Positions 16,482 through 26,127 of a DNA stretch of 64,000 nucleotides are shown here, in pieces. The translations under genes were made by a program, and so were the position numbers. Under the pieces are notes generated by a model. The model did not search any database and was not told where the DNA came from. It worked only from the letters and a program-made list of their open reading frames with translations. Positions within the stretch are counted from its first letter, which is position 1, and every line of letters starts with the position of its first letter. The DNA is from Pantoea cypripedii (lineage in GTDB: Bacteria; Pseudomonadota; Gammaproteobacteria; Enterobacterales; Enterobacteriaceae), in NCBI RefSeq assembly GCF_011395035.1, contig NZ_CP024768.1, forward strand, positions 3,979,403 through 4,043,402, given 5' to 3'.

Positions 16482-18416
16482 TTAGTACTTACGCGCCTGT
16501 TCGATGTGCGCGTTAAGGTTGTCAGCCACTTTTTGCGTACGTTCAGACGTTGAGGCTTGCGCCACTCCTACATGCCACCAGCTGAAATATTTGTGCACCA
16601 TGGTTTTTGGCAGCACTTTAATGTCGATAAGGGTCGACACCGTCTGCTGCTGCGCGTCAATCAGCGCCTCTTTCAGCTGCTCCAGCGTAGTGACGCGATA
16701 AGTTTTACAACCGTAGCCACCCGCAATCGCGGCAAAATCCACCGGCACAAAGCCACCATCCAGCTTGCCGCCTTCCGGGTTGCGGAAGCGAAACTCGGTG
16801 GTGAAGCTATCCATACCGTGTTCCATTTGCAGGTTGTTGATGCAGCCGTTGGTCATGTTATCCAGCAGGATAACGTTGATTTTCGCCCCTTCCTGAATCG
16901 AGGTGACCAGCTCGGAATGCAGCATCATAAAGGAGCCATCACCCACCATGGCGTAGACTTCGCGTTGCGGCTGCGCCAGCTTCACGCCCAGTGCCGCATT
17001 CACCTCGTACCCCATGCAGGAGTAGCCGTATTCAACGTGGTACGAGTTGTAATCTTTGGTGCGCCACACGCGTTGCAGGTCGCCCGGCAGACTGCCCGCG
17101 GCAGCCACAATCACCGCATCCTTTGGGAGTTGCTCGTTTAAGGTGCCCAGCACGCTGCTTTGCGTCAGTACCGACTGCGTCAGGCGCTGGAATTCAGCAA
17201 ACAGCGCTTCACGGTCGATATGGTCGGCGATTTCCGGGATGAAATCGTCGGTGTTGTAGACCGCGGCATACACGCGCTGAGTTTCTTTCAGCAACTTGCT
17301 CTGCGCCTGATCGATTTGGCCGCCCCAGTGGTTTTCAAAACCCTGTAAGCCATTTTCCAGCGCGGTCAGACCTTCGCGGGCATCGGCCAGCAGCTGCACC
17401 GCATCCAGCTTGTAGCTGTCGAAATTGCTGACGTTGATATTGAGGTAGCTGACGTCCCGGTTCTGGAAAATCCATTTCGAGGCAGTGGTAAAGTCGGTGT
17501 AACGGGTGCCGATCCCAATCACCAGGTCGGCCTCTTTCGCCAGCAGGTTCGCCGCCAGACACCCGGTTTCCCCCACGCCACCGACGTTCAGCGGGTGATC
17601 AGAGATAATGGTGCCTTTACCGGCCTGGGTTTCTGCAAACGGAATATTGAAGCGCTCGGCAAACTGGCGCAGCGCCTCACCAGCCCCGGAATACTTCACG
17701 CCACCACCACAGACGATCAGCGGCTTATGCTTACGCGCAATCAGCGCCAGTGCCTCTTCAAGCTGCGCGGTAGTTGGCAGGCGGCGATCAAGACGATGTA
17801 CGCGCTTCTGGAAGAAATATTCCGGGAAGTCCCAGGCTTCGCCCTGCACATCCTGCGGCAGCGCGATAGTGACGGCACCGGTTTCTGCCGGGTCCGTCAG
17901 CACACGCATGGCATTGATACAAGCGGTCATCAGTTGTTCCGGACGGCTGACGCGATCCCAGTATTTGCTGACGGCGCGGAAGGCATCGTTGGTGCTGATG
18001 CTGAGATCGTGACTCTGCTCGATCTGTTGCAGCACCGGGTCCGGCTGGCGTGTCGCGAACACATCGCCTGGCAGCAACAGTAAAGGGATACGGTTCGCCG
18101 TCGCGGTGGCCGCAGCGGTAATCATATTGGCTGCGCCCGGTCCGACCGACGAGGTACAGGCGATAATCTGCCGGCGCAGCGACTGCTTAGCAAAACCGAT
18201 GGCGGCATGCGCCATGCCCTGCTCATTACGGCCCTGATGTACCACCAGATCGCCGCTGTCCTGTTCCAGGGCCTGTCCCAGCCCCAGTACATTGCCGTGA
18301 CCAAAAATAGCGAAAATGCCTTTCACGAACCTGGTTTCAACGCCATCAACGTTCAGATACTGGTTATTGAGAAATTTCACCAGCGCCTGTGCCGTGGTTA
18401 ATCTGATTGTGCCCAT
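16482..18416 (-). CDS. iolD: 3D-(3,5/4)-trihydroxycyclohexane-1,2-dione hydrolase
   Basis: IolD is a thiamine-diphosphate enzyme that opens the ring to 5-deoxy-D-glucuronate. The start at 18416 (MGTIRLTTAQALVKFLNNQY) is set by AAAGGAA upstream and gives 644 residues, the usual length; a longer reading frame upstream of it is not real. Domains follow the acetolactate-synthase plan: N-terminal pyrimidine-binding domain with the conserved Glu region, a central domain, and the C-terminal diphosphate domain with the MVGDGSFMM motif near residue 489. It is the first gene of iolD-iolG-iolE, divergent from iolC across 548 bases. Confidence 0.95.
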   Translation of the reverse strand: MGTIRLTTAQALVKFLNNQYLNVDGVETRFVKGIFAIFGHGNVLGLGQALEQDSGDLVVHQGRNEQGMAHAAIGFAKQSLRRQIIACTSSVGPGAANMITAAATATANRIPLLLLPGDVFATRQPDPVLQQIEQSHDLSISTNDAFRAVSKYWDRVSRPEQLMTACINAMRVLTDPAETGAVTIALPQDVQGEAWDFPEYFFQKRVHRLDRRLPTTAQLEEALALIARKHKPLIVCGGGVKYSGAGEALRQFAERFNIPFAETQAGKGTIISDHPLNVGGVGETGCLAANLLAKEADLVIGIGTRYTDFTTASKWIFQNRDVSYLNINVSNFDSYKLDAVQLLADAREGLTALENGLQGFENHWGGQIDQAQSKLLKETQRVYAAVYNTDDFIPEIADHIDREALFAEFQRLTQSVLTQSSVLGTLNEQLPKDAVIVAAAGSLPGDLQRVWRTKDYNSYHVEYGYSCMGYEVNAALGVKLAQPQREVYAMVGDGSFMMLHSELVTSIQEGAKINVILLDNMTNGCINNLQMEHGMDSFTTEFRFRNPEGGKLDGGFVPVDFAAIAGGYGCKTYRVTTLEQLKEALIDAQQQTVSTLIDIKVLPKTMVHKYFSWWHVGVAQASTSERTQKVADNLNAHIEQARKY

Positions 18417-18665
18417 ATGATCTTCCTTTACATGCTGGTACCTGCGAACCAGGTACAACGCGGTTGACGTCAACACACCGGAAATGGCGACCGCGGATAA
18501 GTGAAACGTGAGGCGATTATAAACAAATATTTTTTCCATAAAATACGATTACAGAAGAAACATTTCATTTTGCGATGGAGATCAAATTCAGCGATGAAAT
18601 GGAGGCAGGGACAGGCCACACACCGGGCAAAGTGGAACAGCTTTGAAGTATCCGAGGGGTATAAC

Positions 18666-18678
18666 GAAATTTCATTTC
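18666..18678. promoter_or_regulatory. Candidate IolR operator
   Basis: GAAATTTCATTTC contains the palindrome GAAATTTC plus a further TTTC half site, about 250 bases before iolD and 290 before iolC. Confidence 0.45.
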
Positions 18679-18817
18679 ACTTCAGTAGCTTCCTTTATTT
18701 CTCCGCGATTTCCTGCGAGCTGGCTCACAAGCCAGAGCATCCGTGAAACTCGTCGCTCATCTATCCGCTGTTTAGCACGCTGGCAAGAGTTTTACCTGGT
18801 TCACAAAATCGTGACAG

Positions 18818-18833
18818 ATATTTCATTTCATAT
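18818..18833. promoter_or_regulatory. Candidate IolR operator near iolC
   Basis: ATATTTCATTTCATAT holds two TTTCAT half sites in direct repeat, about 130 bases before the iolC start. Confidence 0.4.
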
Positions 18834-18964
18834 TGTATTTGGAATTTTTATTCCCCATACTGCGACCATAGCCAATCAGGCACCTTGAGAACCCGGAAGC
18901 ACAGCGCTCGATATCGGGCCACGCTGCCCGCAGTGTCTGCTTATCACAGAAGGAAACCATAGGT

Positions 18965-20878
18965 ATGAGTACACAACAGAAGCGGCTTGATGTGATTTGT
19001 ATCGGACGCATCGCCGTCGACCTCTACGGTCAGCAAATTGGATCACGACTGGAAGATATGAGCACCTTCGCCAAATATCTGGGTGGATCTTCCGGCAACG
19101 TGGCGTATGGCACGGCCATCCAGGGCCTGAAATCCGCCATGCTGGCACGCGTTGGGGACGAGCATAATGGCCGCTTTCTGCGTGAGACCTTGCAGCACGT
19201 GGGCTGCAATACCGATGGACTGATTACGGACAAAGATCGCCTTACCGCGCTGGTGATCCTCGGGATTAAAGATGAAGAAACCTTCCCGCTGATTTTTTAC
19301 CGTGACAACTGCGCAGATATGGGTCTGGTGCCGGAAGATATCCATGAAGATTTCATTACCTCCTCCCGCGCGGTGGCGGTAACCGGTACGCACCTGTCAC
19401 ACCCGCACACCCGTGCTGCGGTACTGAAAGCGCTGGATATCGCCAAACGCAACGGCCTGCGCACCGCACTGGATATCGATTACCGCCCGGTACTGTGGGG
19501 TCTGACCTCACTGGGCGATGGTGAAACGCGTTTCATTGAGTCGAGCCAGGTGACGAAACAGTTGCAGGAAGTGGTGCACTATTTCGATCTGATTGTCGGA
19601 ACAGAAGAAGAGTTTCATATTGCCGGTGGCAGCACCGATACCCTGACCGCGCTGAAAAATGTGCGTCAGGCCAGCCAGGCAACGCTGGTGTGTAAACGTG
19701 GCCCGCTGGGTTGCGTGGTGTTTGAAGGGGATATCCCGGATAGCTGGGAACAAACCAAACTGCACAGCGGCGTGCGCGTTGAAGTGCTTAACGTGCTCGG
19801 TGCTGGCGATGCCTTTATGTCTGGTCTGCTGCGTGGCTGGCTGAACGATGAAAGCTGGGAGCAGGCCTGTCGCTATGCCAACGCCTGCGGCGCGCTGGTG
19901 GTATCACGCCACGGCTGCGCCCCGGCGATGCCGACCAAAGAGGAGCTGGATGACTTCCTCAGCCGTGATAAAGCGGTGAAGCGTCCGGACCTGGATTCTC
20001 GTCTTAACCATCTGCATCGCGTCACCACGCGTACCCAGCAGTGGCCGGAGCTGAACGTGTTCGCTTTCGACCATCGCAAACAGCTCGCCGACATGGCGCG
20101 TGAAGCGGGTGTCGATGAAAGCCGCATCCCGCAGCTGAAACTGCTGCTGTTGCAGGCAGCTGAAGAGGCGGCGCAACAGGCGGGTCTGGATAGCAAAAGC
20201 GGCATCCTGGCAGACACCACCTATGGTCAGAAGGCGCTGAATGCCATCACCGGCAGAGGCTGGTGGATTGGTCGCCCGATTGAGCTACCCAGCTCACGTC
20301 CGTTACGCCTCGAACACGGCAATATCGGTTCCCAACTGGTCAGCTGGCCGCAGGAACACGTGGTGAAATGCCTGGTGTTTTATCATCCGCACGACAGCGC
20401 TGAAATGCGTAAAGAACAGGATGATCTGATTCTGGATGTGTGGAATGGCTGTAATAAAAGCGGGCATGAGCTGCTGCTGGAAGTGATTCTGCCGGAGAGC
20501 AATCCGGATAAGAAAGAGTCTTACTACGTTGATATGCTGAGCCATTTCTACAGCCTCGGTATCCAGCCGGACTGGTGGAAGCTGCCGCCATTATCCGCCG
20601 AGACCTGGCAGGCAGTAAGCAGCCTGATCGAACAACAGGACCCCCACTGCCGCGGCATTCTGCTGCTCGGCCTCGACGCGCCGGAAGAGAAACTGAAAGC
20701 CGGTTTCGCCGCCGCCGCCAAGGCCCCGTGGGTCAAAGGGTTTGCCGTGGGTCGCACCATCTTCGGCCAGCCGTCACGCCAGTGGTTACAAGGCGAGCTG
20801 GATGATCAGGCGCTGATCGAGACGGTGAAAGGTAATTATCTGCGCCTGATTGAGTACTGGCGTCAGGCGCGCGGCTGA
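18965..20878 (+). CDS. iolC: Fused 5-dehydro-2-deoxygluconokinase and DUF2090 aldolase-like protein
   Basis: The first ~330 residues form a PfkB-type sugar kinase (IolC) with an N-terminal GRIAVDLYG, GGSSGNVA and the catalytic GAGD motif in LNVLGAGDAFMSG near residue 279. It phosphorylates 5-dehydro-2-deoxy-D-gluconate. Residues from about 335 to 637 form a DUF2090 domain, TIM-barrel-like and often annotated as the 5-dehydro-2-deoxyphosphogluconate aldolase (IolJ) half. No separate iolJ is in the window, which fits the fusion covering both steps. GGAAACC lies close before the ATG. The gene faces away from iolD and is followed by repeats and iolR. Confidence 0.93.
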   Translation: MSTQQKRLDVICIGRIAVDLYGQQIGSRLEDMSTFAKYLGGSSGNVAYGTAIQGLKSAMLARVGDEHNGRFLRETLQHVGCNTDGLITDKDRLTALVILGIKDEETFPLIFYRDNCADMGLVPEDIHEDFITSSRAVAVTGTHLSHPHTRAAVLKALDIAKRNGLRTALDIDYRPVLWGLTSLGDGETRFIESSQVTKQLQEVVHYFDLIVGTEEEFHIAGGSTDTLTALKNVRQASQATLVCKRGPLGCVVFEGDIPDSWEQTKLHSGVRVEVLNVLGAGDAFMSGLLRGWLNDESWEQACRYANACGALVVSRHGCAPAMPTKEELDDFLSRDKAVKRPDLDSRLNHLHRVTTRTQQWPELNVFAFDHRKQLADMAREAGVDESRIPQLKLLLLQAAEEAAQQAGLDSKSGILADTTYGQKALNAITGRGWWIGRPIELPSSRPLRLEHGNIGSQLVSWPQEHVVKCLVFYHPHDSAEMRKEQDDLILDVWNGCNKSGHELLLEVILPESNPDKKESYYVDMLSHFYSLGIQPDWWKLPPLSAETWQAVSSLIEQQDPHCRGILLLGLDAPEEKLKAGFAAAAKAPWVKGFAVGRTIFGQPSRQWLQGELDDQALIETVKGNYLRLIEYWRQARG

Positions 20879-20901
20879 ATACCGGCATAATGCACGAACT
20901 T

Positions 20902-21041
20902 GCGCAATAAATTGCGCCGCTACAACCCGGTGCGGCATTGGGCTACGTCACCCATCCCCGCACCTGCCGTAGCTGCGCGATTTATCGCGCGGGGTTTTTC
21001 CAACCGCGCCCTGGGAATTGCGCAATAAATTGCGCCGCTAC
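20902..21041. repeat. Cluster of three palindromic repeats
   Basis: Copies at 20902-20923 (AT type), 20969-20990 (inverted, GC type) and 21020-21041 (AT type). This is the only triplet in the window and marks the boundary after iolC. Confidence 0.92.
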
Positions 21042-21080
21042 AAAAGATGCCAATATCAACCCCCTGCTTTTTGTGAGGCG

Positions 21081-21098
21081 TTTCATAAACCGATGAAA
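21081..21098. promoter_or_regulatory. Candidate IolR autoregulatory operator
   Basis: TTTCAT, six bases, ATGAAA is a perfect inverted repeat about 100 bases before iolR, made of the same half site seen at the other iol promoters. Confidence 0.5.
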
Positions 21099-21195
21099 TA
21101 ACCTTCACGATGCTGTCAAACAAATGAAATTTTCCATCCATCTGGTACTATAGCGCTCATTATCCAGCCATAATTCTTATTAGCAGGCCGAAGTA

Positions 21196-22038
21196 ATGAC
21201 CAATAACCCCACCCAATTGACCTTGTTACAGGACGACATCCGTCGTCGTTATGAAACGCTGAGCAAACGCCTGAAGCAGGTGGCGCGTTATATTCTTGAT
21301 AACAGCAACAGCATTGCCTTTGATACCGTCGCGTCGATTGCCCAGCAGGCCGATGTCCCTCCTTCCACGCTGATCCGTTTTGCCAATGCCTTTGGCTTTA
21401 GCGGTTTCAACGAAATGAAACAGGTTTTCCGTCAGCACCTGATGGAAGAAACGGTGAACTACACCGAACGCGCGCGTCTGTTCCGCCAGACCGCGACCGA
21501 CGACAGCGCCAGTTCACCGGAAAGCCCGGTCGAAATCCTGAATGTCTTCACCATGGTCAATAGCCAGGCGCTGCAACAGCTGGCGATGCAGGTTAACCCC
21601 GAGCAGCTCAACAAAGCGGTGAAGCTGCTGAATGAAGCAGAAAATATCTACATCATTGGTCTGCGCCGCTCCTTCAGCGTGGCGTCGTATCTGGTGTACG
21701 CACTGCGCCATCTGGAACGTCGCGCGTTCCTGATTGACGGCCTCGGCGGAATGTTCACCGAGCAGCTGAGCATGGTGAATCCCAAAGATGTGGTGATTGC
21801 CATCAGCTACTCACCTTATGCGCGTGAAGCGGTGGAACTGGTGGAGCTGGGTGCCAAACGGGGTGCGCATCAGATCGCCATCACCGACAGCCAGGTCAGC
21901 CCGCTGGCCGCCTTCAGCGATGTCTGCTTTGTGGTGCGTGAAGCGCAGGTGGATGGCTTCCGCTCGCAGGTGGCCTCCCTGTGCCTGGCACAAACCCTGG
22001 CAGTTTCACTGGCGCTGAATAACGTCGAAAAAGCCTGA
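21196..22038 (+). CDS. iolR: RpiR-family regulator, probable inositol repressor IolR
   Basis: The 280-residue protein has an N-terminal RpiR helix-turn-helix domain (about 1-80, with FDTVASIAQQADVPPSTLIRFANAFGFSGFNEMKQ) written here only by its key parts: DTVASIAQ, PPSTLIRF and GFNEMKQ. A C-terminal sugar-isomerase (SIS) domain follows (about 125-265, with IIGLRRSF and VIAISYSPYAREA), which should bind a phosphorylated sugar. In Salmonella and Klebsiella the iol genes are governed by an RpiR-type IolR, and this gene stands next to iolC, so the role is well supported by position. Possible autoregulation is suggested by the dyad at 21081. Confidence 0.85.
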   Translation: MTNNPTQLTLLQDDIRRRYETLSKRLKQVARYILDNSNSIAFDTVASIAQQADVPPSTLIRFANAFGFSGFNEMKQVFRQHLMEETVNYTERARLFRQTATDDSASSPESPVEILNVFTMVNSQALQQLAMQVNPEQLNKAVKLLNEAENIYIIGLRRSFSVASYLVYALRHLERRAFLIDGLGGMFTEQLSMVNPKDVVIAISYSPYAREAVELVELGAKRGAHQIAITDSQVSPLAAFSDVCFVVREAQVDGFRSQVASLCLAQTLAVSLALNNVEKA

Positions 22039-22062
22039 CCCTCAAGCACCGAGGCTTGATTG

Positions 22063-22974
22063 ATGCAGATCGAACCCTTACCGCCGCTGAACACGCTGAT
22101 CGCCTTCGAGTGTGTCGCGCGCTATGGCAACATTTCGCGCGCGGCGGAAGAACTCAACCTGACGCAAAGCGCCACCAGCCGCCAGATTTTGCAGCTGGAG
22201 GAAATGCTGGGCTGCAAACTTTTTACCCGCACCCAGCGCCGGGTGTTGCTTACCCCACGCGGTGAGGCTTACGCGGTGCAGGTACGCCAGCAGCTTTCCG
22301 CGTTATCACACGCCACGGCGGAAGTGATGGGCTGGAACGGTCTGCCGCAGGTGACTATCGCCTGCACCAGTGCCATGGGTTCGTTATGGCTGGCACCGCG
22401 TCTCTCGGAGCTGCATCGCGAATTACCCAATCTGCAAATCAGGATGAAAATCTCCGACAGCTTCGCGGATATGCGCTCGTCGGAGTTCGATCTGGCGATC
22501 TTCTATCTGCGCGAGCCGCCACCGGGCTTTCACGCCAGCCCGTTGTTTGACGAAATCTGTTATCCGATGTGCTCCCCGGCGTTTCTGACACGCCTTGAGC
22601 CGGAGGCCTCCGCCGAATCGTTGCTGCACCAGATGTTGCTGATTCAGGATGACCCGCAGCGGGAATGGACCGGCTGGAGCGACTGGTTTGCCTCGCAGAA
22701 CGTGCTGAGTTTTGTGCCGCGTCAGACCTGGCGGGCAAATAACTACCCGTTTCTGGTGCAGTCCGCATTACGTGGTGACGGGATACTGCTCGGCTGGGAA
22801 GGTCTGGTACAGGATCACCTCAATCGCGGCGAACTGGTGGCCGCTCACGGCGGAAAACTGGCAGCCAACGGCAAATGTTTTCTGCTCACCCCGCAGGATC
22901 GCTATATCAAGCCGATTGTGCGCCATGTAATCAGCTGGCTACAGCATCAACATCAGACAGAAATTTCATTATGA
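22063..22974 (+). CDS. LysR-family transcriptional regulator (GcvA-like)
   Basis: The 303-residue protein begins MQIEPLPPLNTLIAFECVAR with a LysR winged helix-turn-helix (NISRAAEELNLTQSATSRQI) over residues 4-62, then a type 2 periplasmic-binding-like effector domain. A TTG directly before the ATG is also in frame, but the ATG has GAGG at a better distance (8 bases). It lies 24 bases after iolR on the same strand and upstream of the peptide-type ABC operon, which it may control. No effector can be read from the sequence. The last codons contain GAAATTTCATT, which looks like the iol dyad but lies inside the coding region. Confidence 0.85.
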   Translation: MQIEPLPPLNTLIAFECVARYGNISRAAEELNLTQSATSRQILQLEEMLGCKLFTRTQRRVLLTPRGEAYAVQVRQQLSALSHATAEVMGWNGLPQVTIACTSAMGSLWLAPRLSELHRELPNLQIRMKISDSFADMRSSEFDLAIFYLREPPPGFHASPLFDEICYPMCSPAFLTRLEPEASAESLLHQMLLIQDDPQREWTGWSDWFASQNVLSFVPRQTWRANNYPFLVQSALRGDGILLGWEGLVQDHLNRGELVAAHGGKLAANGKCFLLTPQDRYIKPIVRHVISWLQHQHQTEISL

Positions 22975-22981
22975 TAAAAAA

Positions 22982-23009
22982 GCGCCACAGAATATTATTT
23001 CTGTGACGC
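22982..23009 (-). terminator. Rho-independent terminator for the minus-strand gene at 23110
   Basis: On the minus strand, a GCG-A-CACAGAA/TTCTGTG-C-CGC hairpin with one mismatch and a 6-base loop ends in TTTTTT. It lies about 100 bases past the stop of the small membrane protein gene. Confidence 0.7.
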
Positions 23010-23109
23010 CCTTCGCAAGGCAAATTATCTCTTCGACTCTTCACCATAACTTTTTCTTATATTTAAAGGTGCAACTAAAAACGCCAGGCCGCGATATTAA
23101 TTCCCTTGT

Positions 23110-23391
23110 TTATTGTTGGGGATCTAAAGGCGGGAGTTTATTTTTAATTGCACCACGTCGACGATGTGAAGAATGCATACCAACCAGCGTAAAAATTAAC
23201 CACATCGATTGGGAAATCACCATCGCCAAATTAAAATCATGGCTTAATGAATAGAGTCCGCAAACCCCTCCCGCGATGTTAAGACAAGCATAAACATCTG
23301 AATCAATGACCAATTTACGCAACTGAACCAGCGCGTATGCCAGCAAATAACAAAAAACGCCAATTAGCCCAACTATCGTATGCAGTTCCAC
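23110..23391 (-). CDS. Small membrane protein, CBU_0592-like
   Basis: The 93-residue protein has three hydrophobic stretches (about 5-22, 34-47 and 54-70) and a basic tail (SSHRRRGAIKNK). The pattern GLIGVFCYLLAY, LNIAGGVCGLYSLS and MVISQSMWLIF recalls the CBU_0592-type small membrane family, whose function is unknown. The start is GTG with AAAAGG shortly upstream; an overlapping ATG is out of frame. It is divergent from the ABC operon and convergent with the LysR gene. Confidence 0.6.
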   Translation of the reverse strand: MELHTIVGLIGVFCYLLAYALVQLRKLVIDSDVYACLNIAGGVCGLYSLSHDFNLAMVISQSMWLIFTLVGMHSSHRRRGAIKNKLPPLDPQQ

Positions 23392-23587
23392 ATGCCTTTT
23401 CCCTGGTGTTGCTCAGTGATCGGGAAATTATCTTTTTTGTGGGTGTTCTGCTGCGCGTTTTTCGCATAGTCTGATACCAAAATCTCATACATCAGAATTT
23501 ATTGGTTTTGATATAAATCAGAAATAACTGCGCTAAGGCCCAGGATGAGATAAGTAAAACAGGGTGAATAACAACGGAGAAAAATAA

Positions 23588-25177
23588 ATGAAAGACGAGC
23601 AGGAAAACTTTAACAAATATCTTCAGGGCGCAAATTTGAGCCGCCGTTCGTTTATCAATACTGCCGCGCTGATTGGTGCAGGCACGGCATTATCGCTCTC
23701 CCCGTTCTCCGGTTTCGCCGCCGAGGCGACGCCTAAAAAAGGCGGTGTACTGAAGCTTGGCATGTCCGGTGGCAACACCAGTGATTCGCTCGACCCGACG
23801 CTGTATAGCGACTGGGTGCCGCTCAACCAGGCTTATATGCTGATGAACGGTCTGATCGAAATCGATGAGAACAACAAAGCCACCCCGGAACTGCTGGAAA
23901 GCTGGAGCGCGCAGCCGGGCGCCCAGGAGTGGACCTTCAAAGTGCGTCAGGGCGTCACCTTCCATAACGGTAAGGCCATGACGGTGGAGGATATTATCTA
24001 CTCCATCAACCTGCACCGTGGCGACCAGTCACGCAGCGCCATCAAAACTCAGCTGGCAAGCATCACCGAACTGAAGAAAAGCGGCGATAACGAAATCACG
24101 CTAAAACTCGACAGCGGCAACGCTGACCTGCCTTACCTGCTGGCGGATTATCATCTGGTGGTGGTGCCGGACGGCTTTACCGACTGGAAACACCCGATTG
24201 GCACCGGCGGCTTCGTGTTCGACCAGTATCAGCCTGGCGTGCGTTCCTACTTCAAACGCAACCCGAACTACTGGAAACCGGACCGCGCCTTCGTTGACGC
24301 CGTTGAAGTGCTGGTGATTAACGACGCCACCGCGCGGACCAACGCGCTGATTTCCGGCCAGGTCCATGCCATCAACCGCGTAGACTTCAAAACGGTTGAT
24401 TTCCTGAAACGCAGCCCGGCGCTGAACATCGTGCGTTCGTCTGGCGGCCAGCACTTCACCTTCCTGATGGATTGTCGCGTTGCTCCGTTTAATAACAACG
24501 ATGTGCGCATGGCGATCAAATACGGTATCGATCGTGAAAAACTGCTGGCAACCGTCTTGCGTGGCTACGGCACCCTCGGTAATGACCATCCGATCCCGAA
24601 AACCGATCGCTTCTTCAACAAAGCGCTGCCGCAGCGTGCCTACGATGCCGATAAAGCCAAATTCTATCTGAAGAAAGCCGGACTCAGCAGCCTGCCGGTG
24701 GAACTCTCCTCCTCCGATGCGGCCTTTGCCGGTGCGCTCGATGCGGCTGCGCTGTTCCAGGGCCAGGCCGCTCAGGCCGGGATTCAGGTCAGCATCAAGC
24801 GTCAGCCTGCCGACAGCTACTGGGATGACGTGTGGATGAAAGCGCCGTTCAGCATGGGTTACTGGGGCGGACGTCCGACCGCAGACCAGATGTTCTCCAC
24901 CGCGTGGCAATCCACCGCCAAATGGAATGATACCCACTGGAAGAACGAGAAATTCGACAGCCTGCTGATTCAGGCACGTTCGCTGCTGGATGAGCAAAAA
25001 CGAGCCGAAATCTATGGCGAATTGCAGCAAATCGCCAGCGATGACGGTGGCGCAATGATCCCGCTGTTTGGTGACTACCTCGATGCTGCCAGCAAGAAAG
25101 TCGGCGGCGTGAAACCGCATCCGATGTTCAACTTTATGGGTGGGCGCCTGGCAGAACGCGTTTGGCTGGAGTCGTAA
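23588..25177 (+). CDS. Tat-exported ABC solute-binding protein, family 5 (peptide/opine/nickel type)
   Basis: The 529-residue protein is a cluster C (SBP family 5) periplasmic binding protein of the DppA/OppA/GsiB kind. Its leader has a twin-arginine motif, SRRSFI at residues 18-23, followed by a hydrophobic stretch and an FAAEA cleavage area, so it is probably exported folded by Tat. Family marks include KGGVLKLG, the DSLDPTLYSD block and a NGLIEIDE segment. It heads an operon with two permeases, a double ATPase and a hydrolase; its stop overlaps the next start (TAATG). The ligand is probably a peptide or amide, given the hydrolase. Confidence 0.9.
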   Translation: MKDEQENFNKYLQGANLSRRSFINTAALIGAGTALSLSPFSGFAAEATPKKGGVLKLGMSGGNTSDSLDPTLYSDWVPLNQAYMLMNGLIEIDENNKATPELLESWSAQPGAQEWTFKVRQGVTFHNGKAMTVEDIIYSINLHRGDQSRSAIKTQLASITELKKSGDNEITLKLDSGNADLPYLLADYHLVVVPDGFTDWKHPIGTGGFVFDQYQPGVRSYFKRNPNYWKPDRAFVDAVEVLVINDATARTNALISGQVHAINRVDFKTVDFLKRSPALNIVRSSGGQHFTFLMDCRVAPFNNNDVRMAIKYGIDREKLLATVLRGYGTLGNDHPIPKTDRFFNKALPQRAYDADKAKFYLKKAGLSSLPVELSSSDAAFAGALDAAALFQGQAAQAGIQVSIKRQPADSYWDDVWMKAPFSMGYWGGRPTADQMFSTAWQSTAKWNDTHWKNEKFDSLLIQARSLLDEQKRAEIYGELQQIASDDGGAMIPLFGDYLDAASKKVGGVKPHPMFNFMGGRLAERVWLES

Positions 25178-26124
25178 TGAAAAAGCAGATTTTACATCGC
25201 CTGCTGCTGGGCCTGCTCACGCTATGGCTGGTTTCGCTGCTGATTTTTGTCGGCACCGAACTGCTGCCCGGCGATGTCGCCAGCGCGATTCTCGGGCAGA
25301 ACGGTACGCCGGAAACCATTGCCGCGCTGCGCACGCAGCTCGGCCTGGATCAGCCGGCCATCTGGCGCTACCTGCACTGGCTGGGTGGCGTGCTGCACGG
25401 CGATCTCGGCAACTCGCTGGCTAACAACCAGCCGATCAGCGCGGAGCTGCTGCCGCGTCTGGCGAATACGCTGTTCCTCGCCGGTTATGCCGCCATCATT
25501 GCTATCCCGCTGGCGGTGCTGCTCGGCATCGCCTCCGCGGTCTGGCGTGGTTCGTGGTTCGATCGCTTAGCCAACTCGCTGACGCTGCTGAGTATTTCAG
25601 TGCCGGAATTCTTCGTGGGTTATGTGCTGGTGATTTTCTTCGCCATTCGCCTCGCGTGGTTCCCCAGCCTGGCGCTGGTCGATCCGGATGCCGGGGTGCT
25701 CGCACGGCTGTACGCCTGCACCTTGCCGATGCTGACGCTGGTGCTGGTGGTGCTGGCGCATATGCTGCGTATGACCCGTGCCTCCGTCGGCGCGGTGATG
25801 TCGAGCAGCTATATCGAAACCGCACTGCTGAAAGGCATGTCACGCTGGCGCATCGTGCTGGGACACGCCCTGCCTAACGCGCTGGCACCGATCATCAACG
25901 TGATCGCCTTTAACCTGGCTTATCTGGTGGTGGGGGTGATTCTGGTGGAAGTGGTGTTTGTCTATCCCGGCATTGGGCAACTGATGGTGGATGCGGTAAC
26001 CAAGCGCGATCTGCCAGTGGTGCAGGCTTGCGGGCTGCTGTTTGGCGGCACCTACATCCTGCTCAACACCGCCGCCGATTTGCTGGCGATCTGGTGTAAC
26101 CCACGTCTGCGCCATGCGAGGTAA
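25177..26124 (+). CDS. ABC transporter permease, DppB type
   Basis: The 315-residue inner-membrane permease starts at the ATG within TAATG, overlapping the binding-protein stop. It has about six membrane helices, the N-terminal GDVASAILGQNGTPE periplasmic part and the ATPase-docking EAA loop (ETALLKGMSRWRIVLGHALPNA region). It pairs with the DppC-type permease downstream. Confidence 0.93.
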   Translation: MKKQILHRLLLGLLTLWLVSLLIFVGTELLPGDVASAILGQNGTPETIAALRTQLGLDQPAIWRYLHWLGGVLHGDLGNSLANNQPISAELLPRLANTLFLAGYAAIIAIPLAVLLGIASAVWRGSWFDRLANSLTLLSISVPEFFVGYVLVIFFAIRLAWFPSLALVDPDAGVLARLYACTLPMLTLVLVVLAHMLRMTRASVGAVMSSSYIETALLKGMSRWRIVLGHALPNALAPIINVIAFNLAYLVVGVILVEVVFVYPGIGQLMVDAVTKRDLPVVQACGLLFGGTYILLNTAADLLAIWCNPRLRHAR

Positions 26125-26127
26125 GTG

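Larger units (their letters stand above)
18417..18964. promoter_or_regulatory. Divergent iolD/iolC promoter region with repeated dyads
   Basis: No credible gene lies in these 548 bases. The region is AT-rich near both ends and holds several TTTCAT/GAAAT elements: 18557-18571, 18593-18602, 18666-18678 and 18818-18833. These resemble sites before iolR and between iolA and iolI, and are candidate operators for the RpiR-type regulator. Confidence 0.6.
20879..21195. promoter_or_regulatory. iolC-iolR intergenic region
   Basis: The 317 bases hold three palindromic repeats (20902-21041) and then the iolR promoter zone with the dyad at 21081-21098 and ATGAAATTTTCC at about 21124-21135. There is no gene. 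Confidence 0.6.

Noticed and set aside
22960..22970. GAAATTTCATT at the end of the LysR gene as an IolR site
   Set aside because: It lies within codons of the gene and far from a promoter; chance is sufficient.
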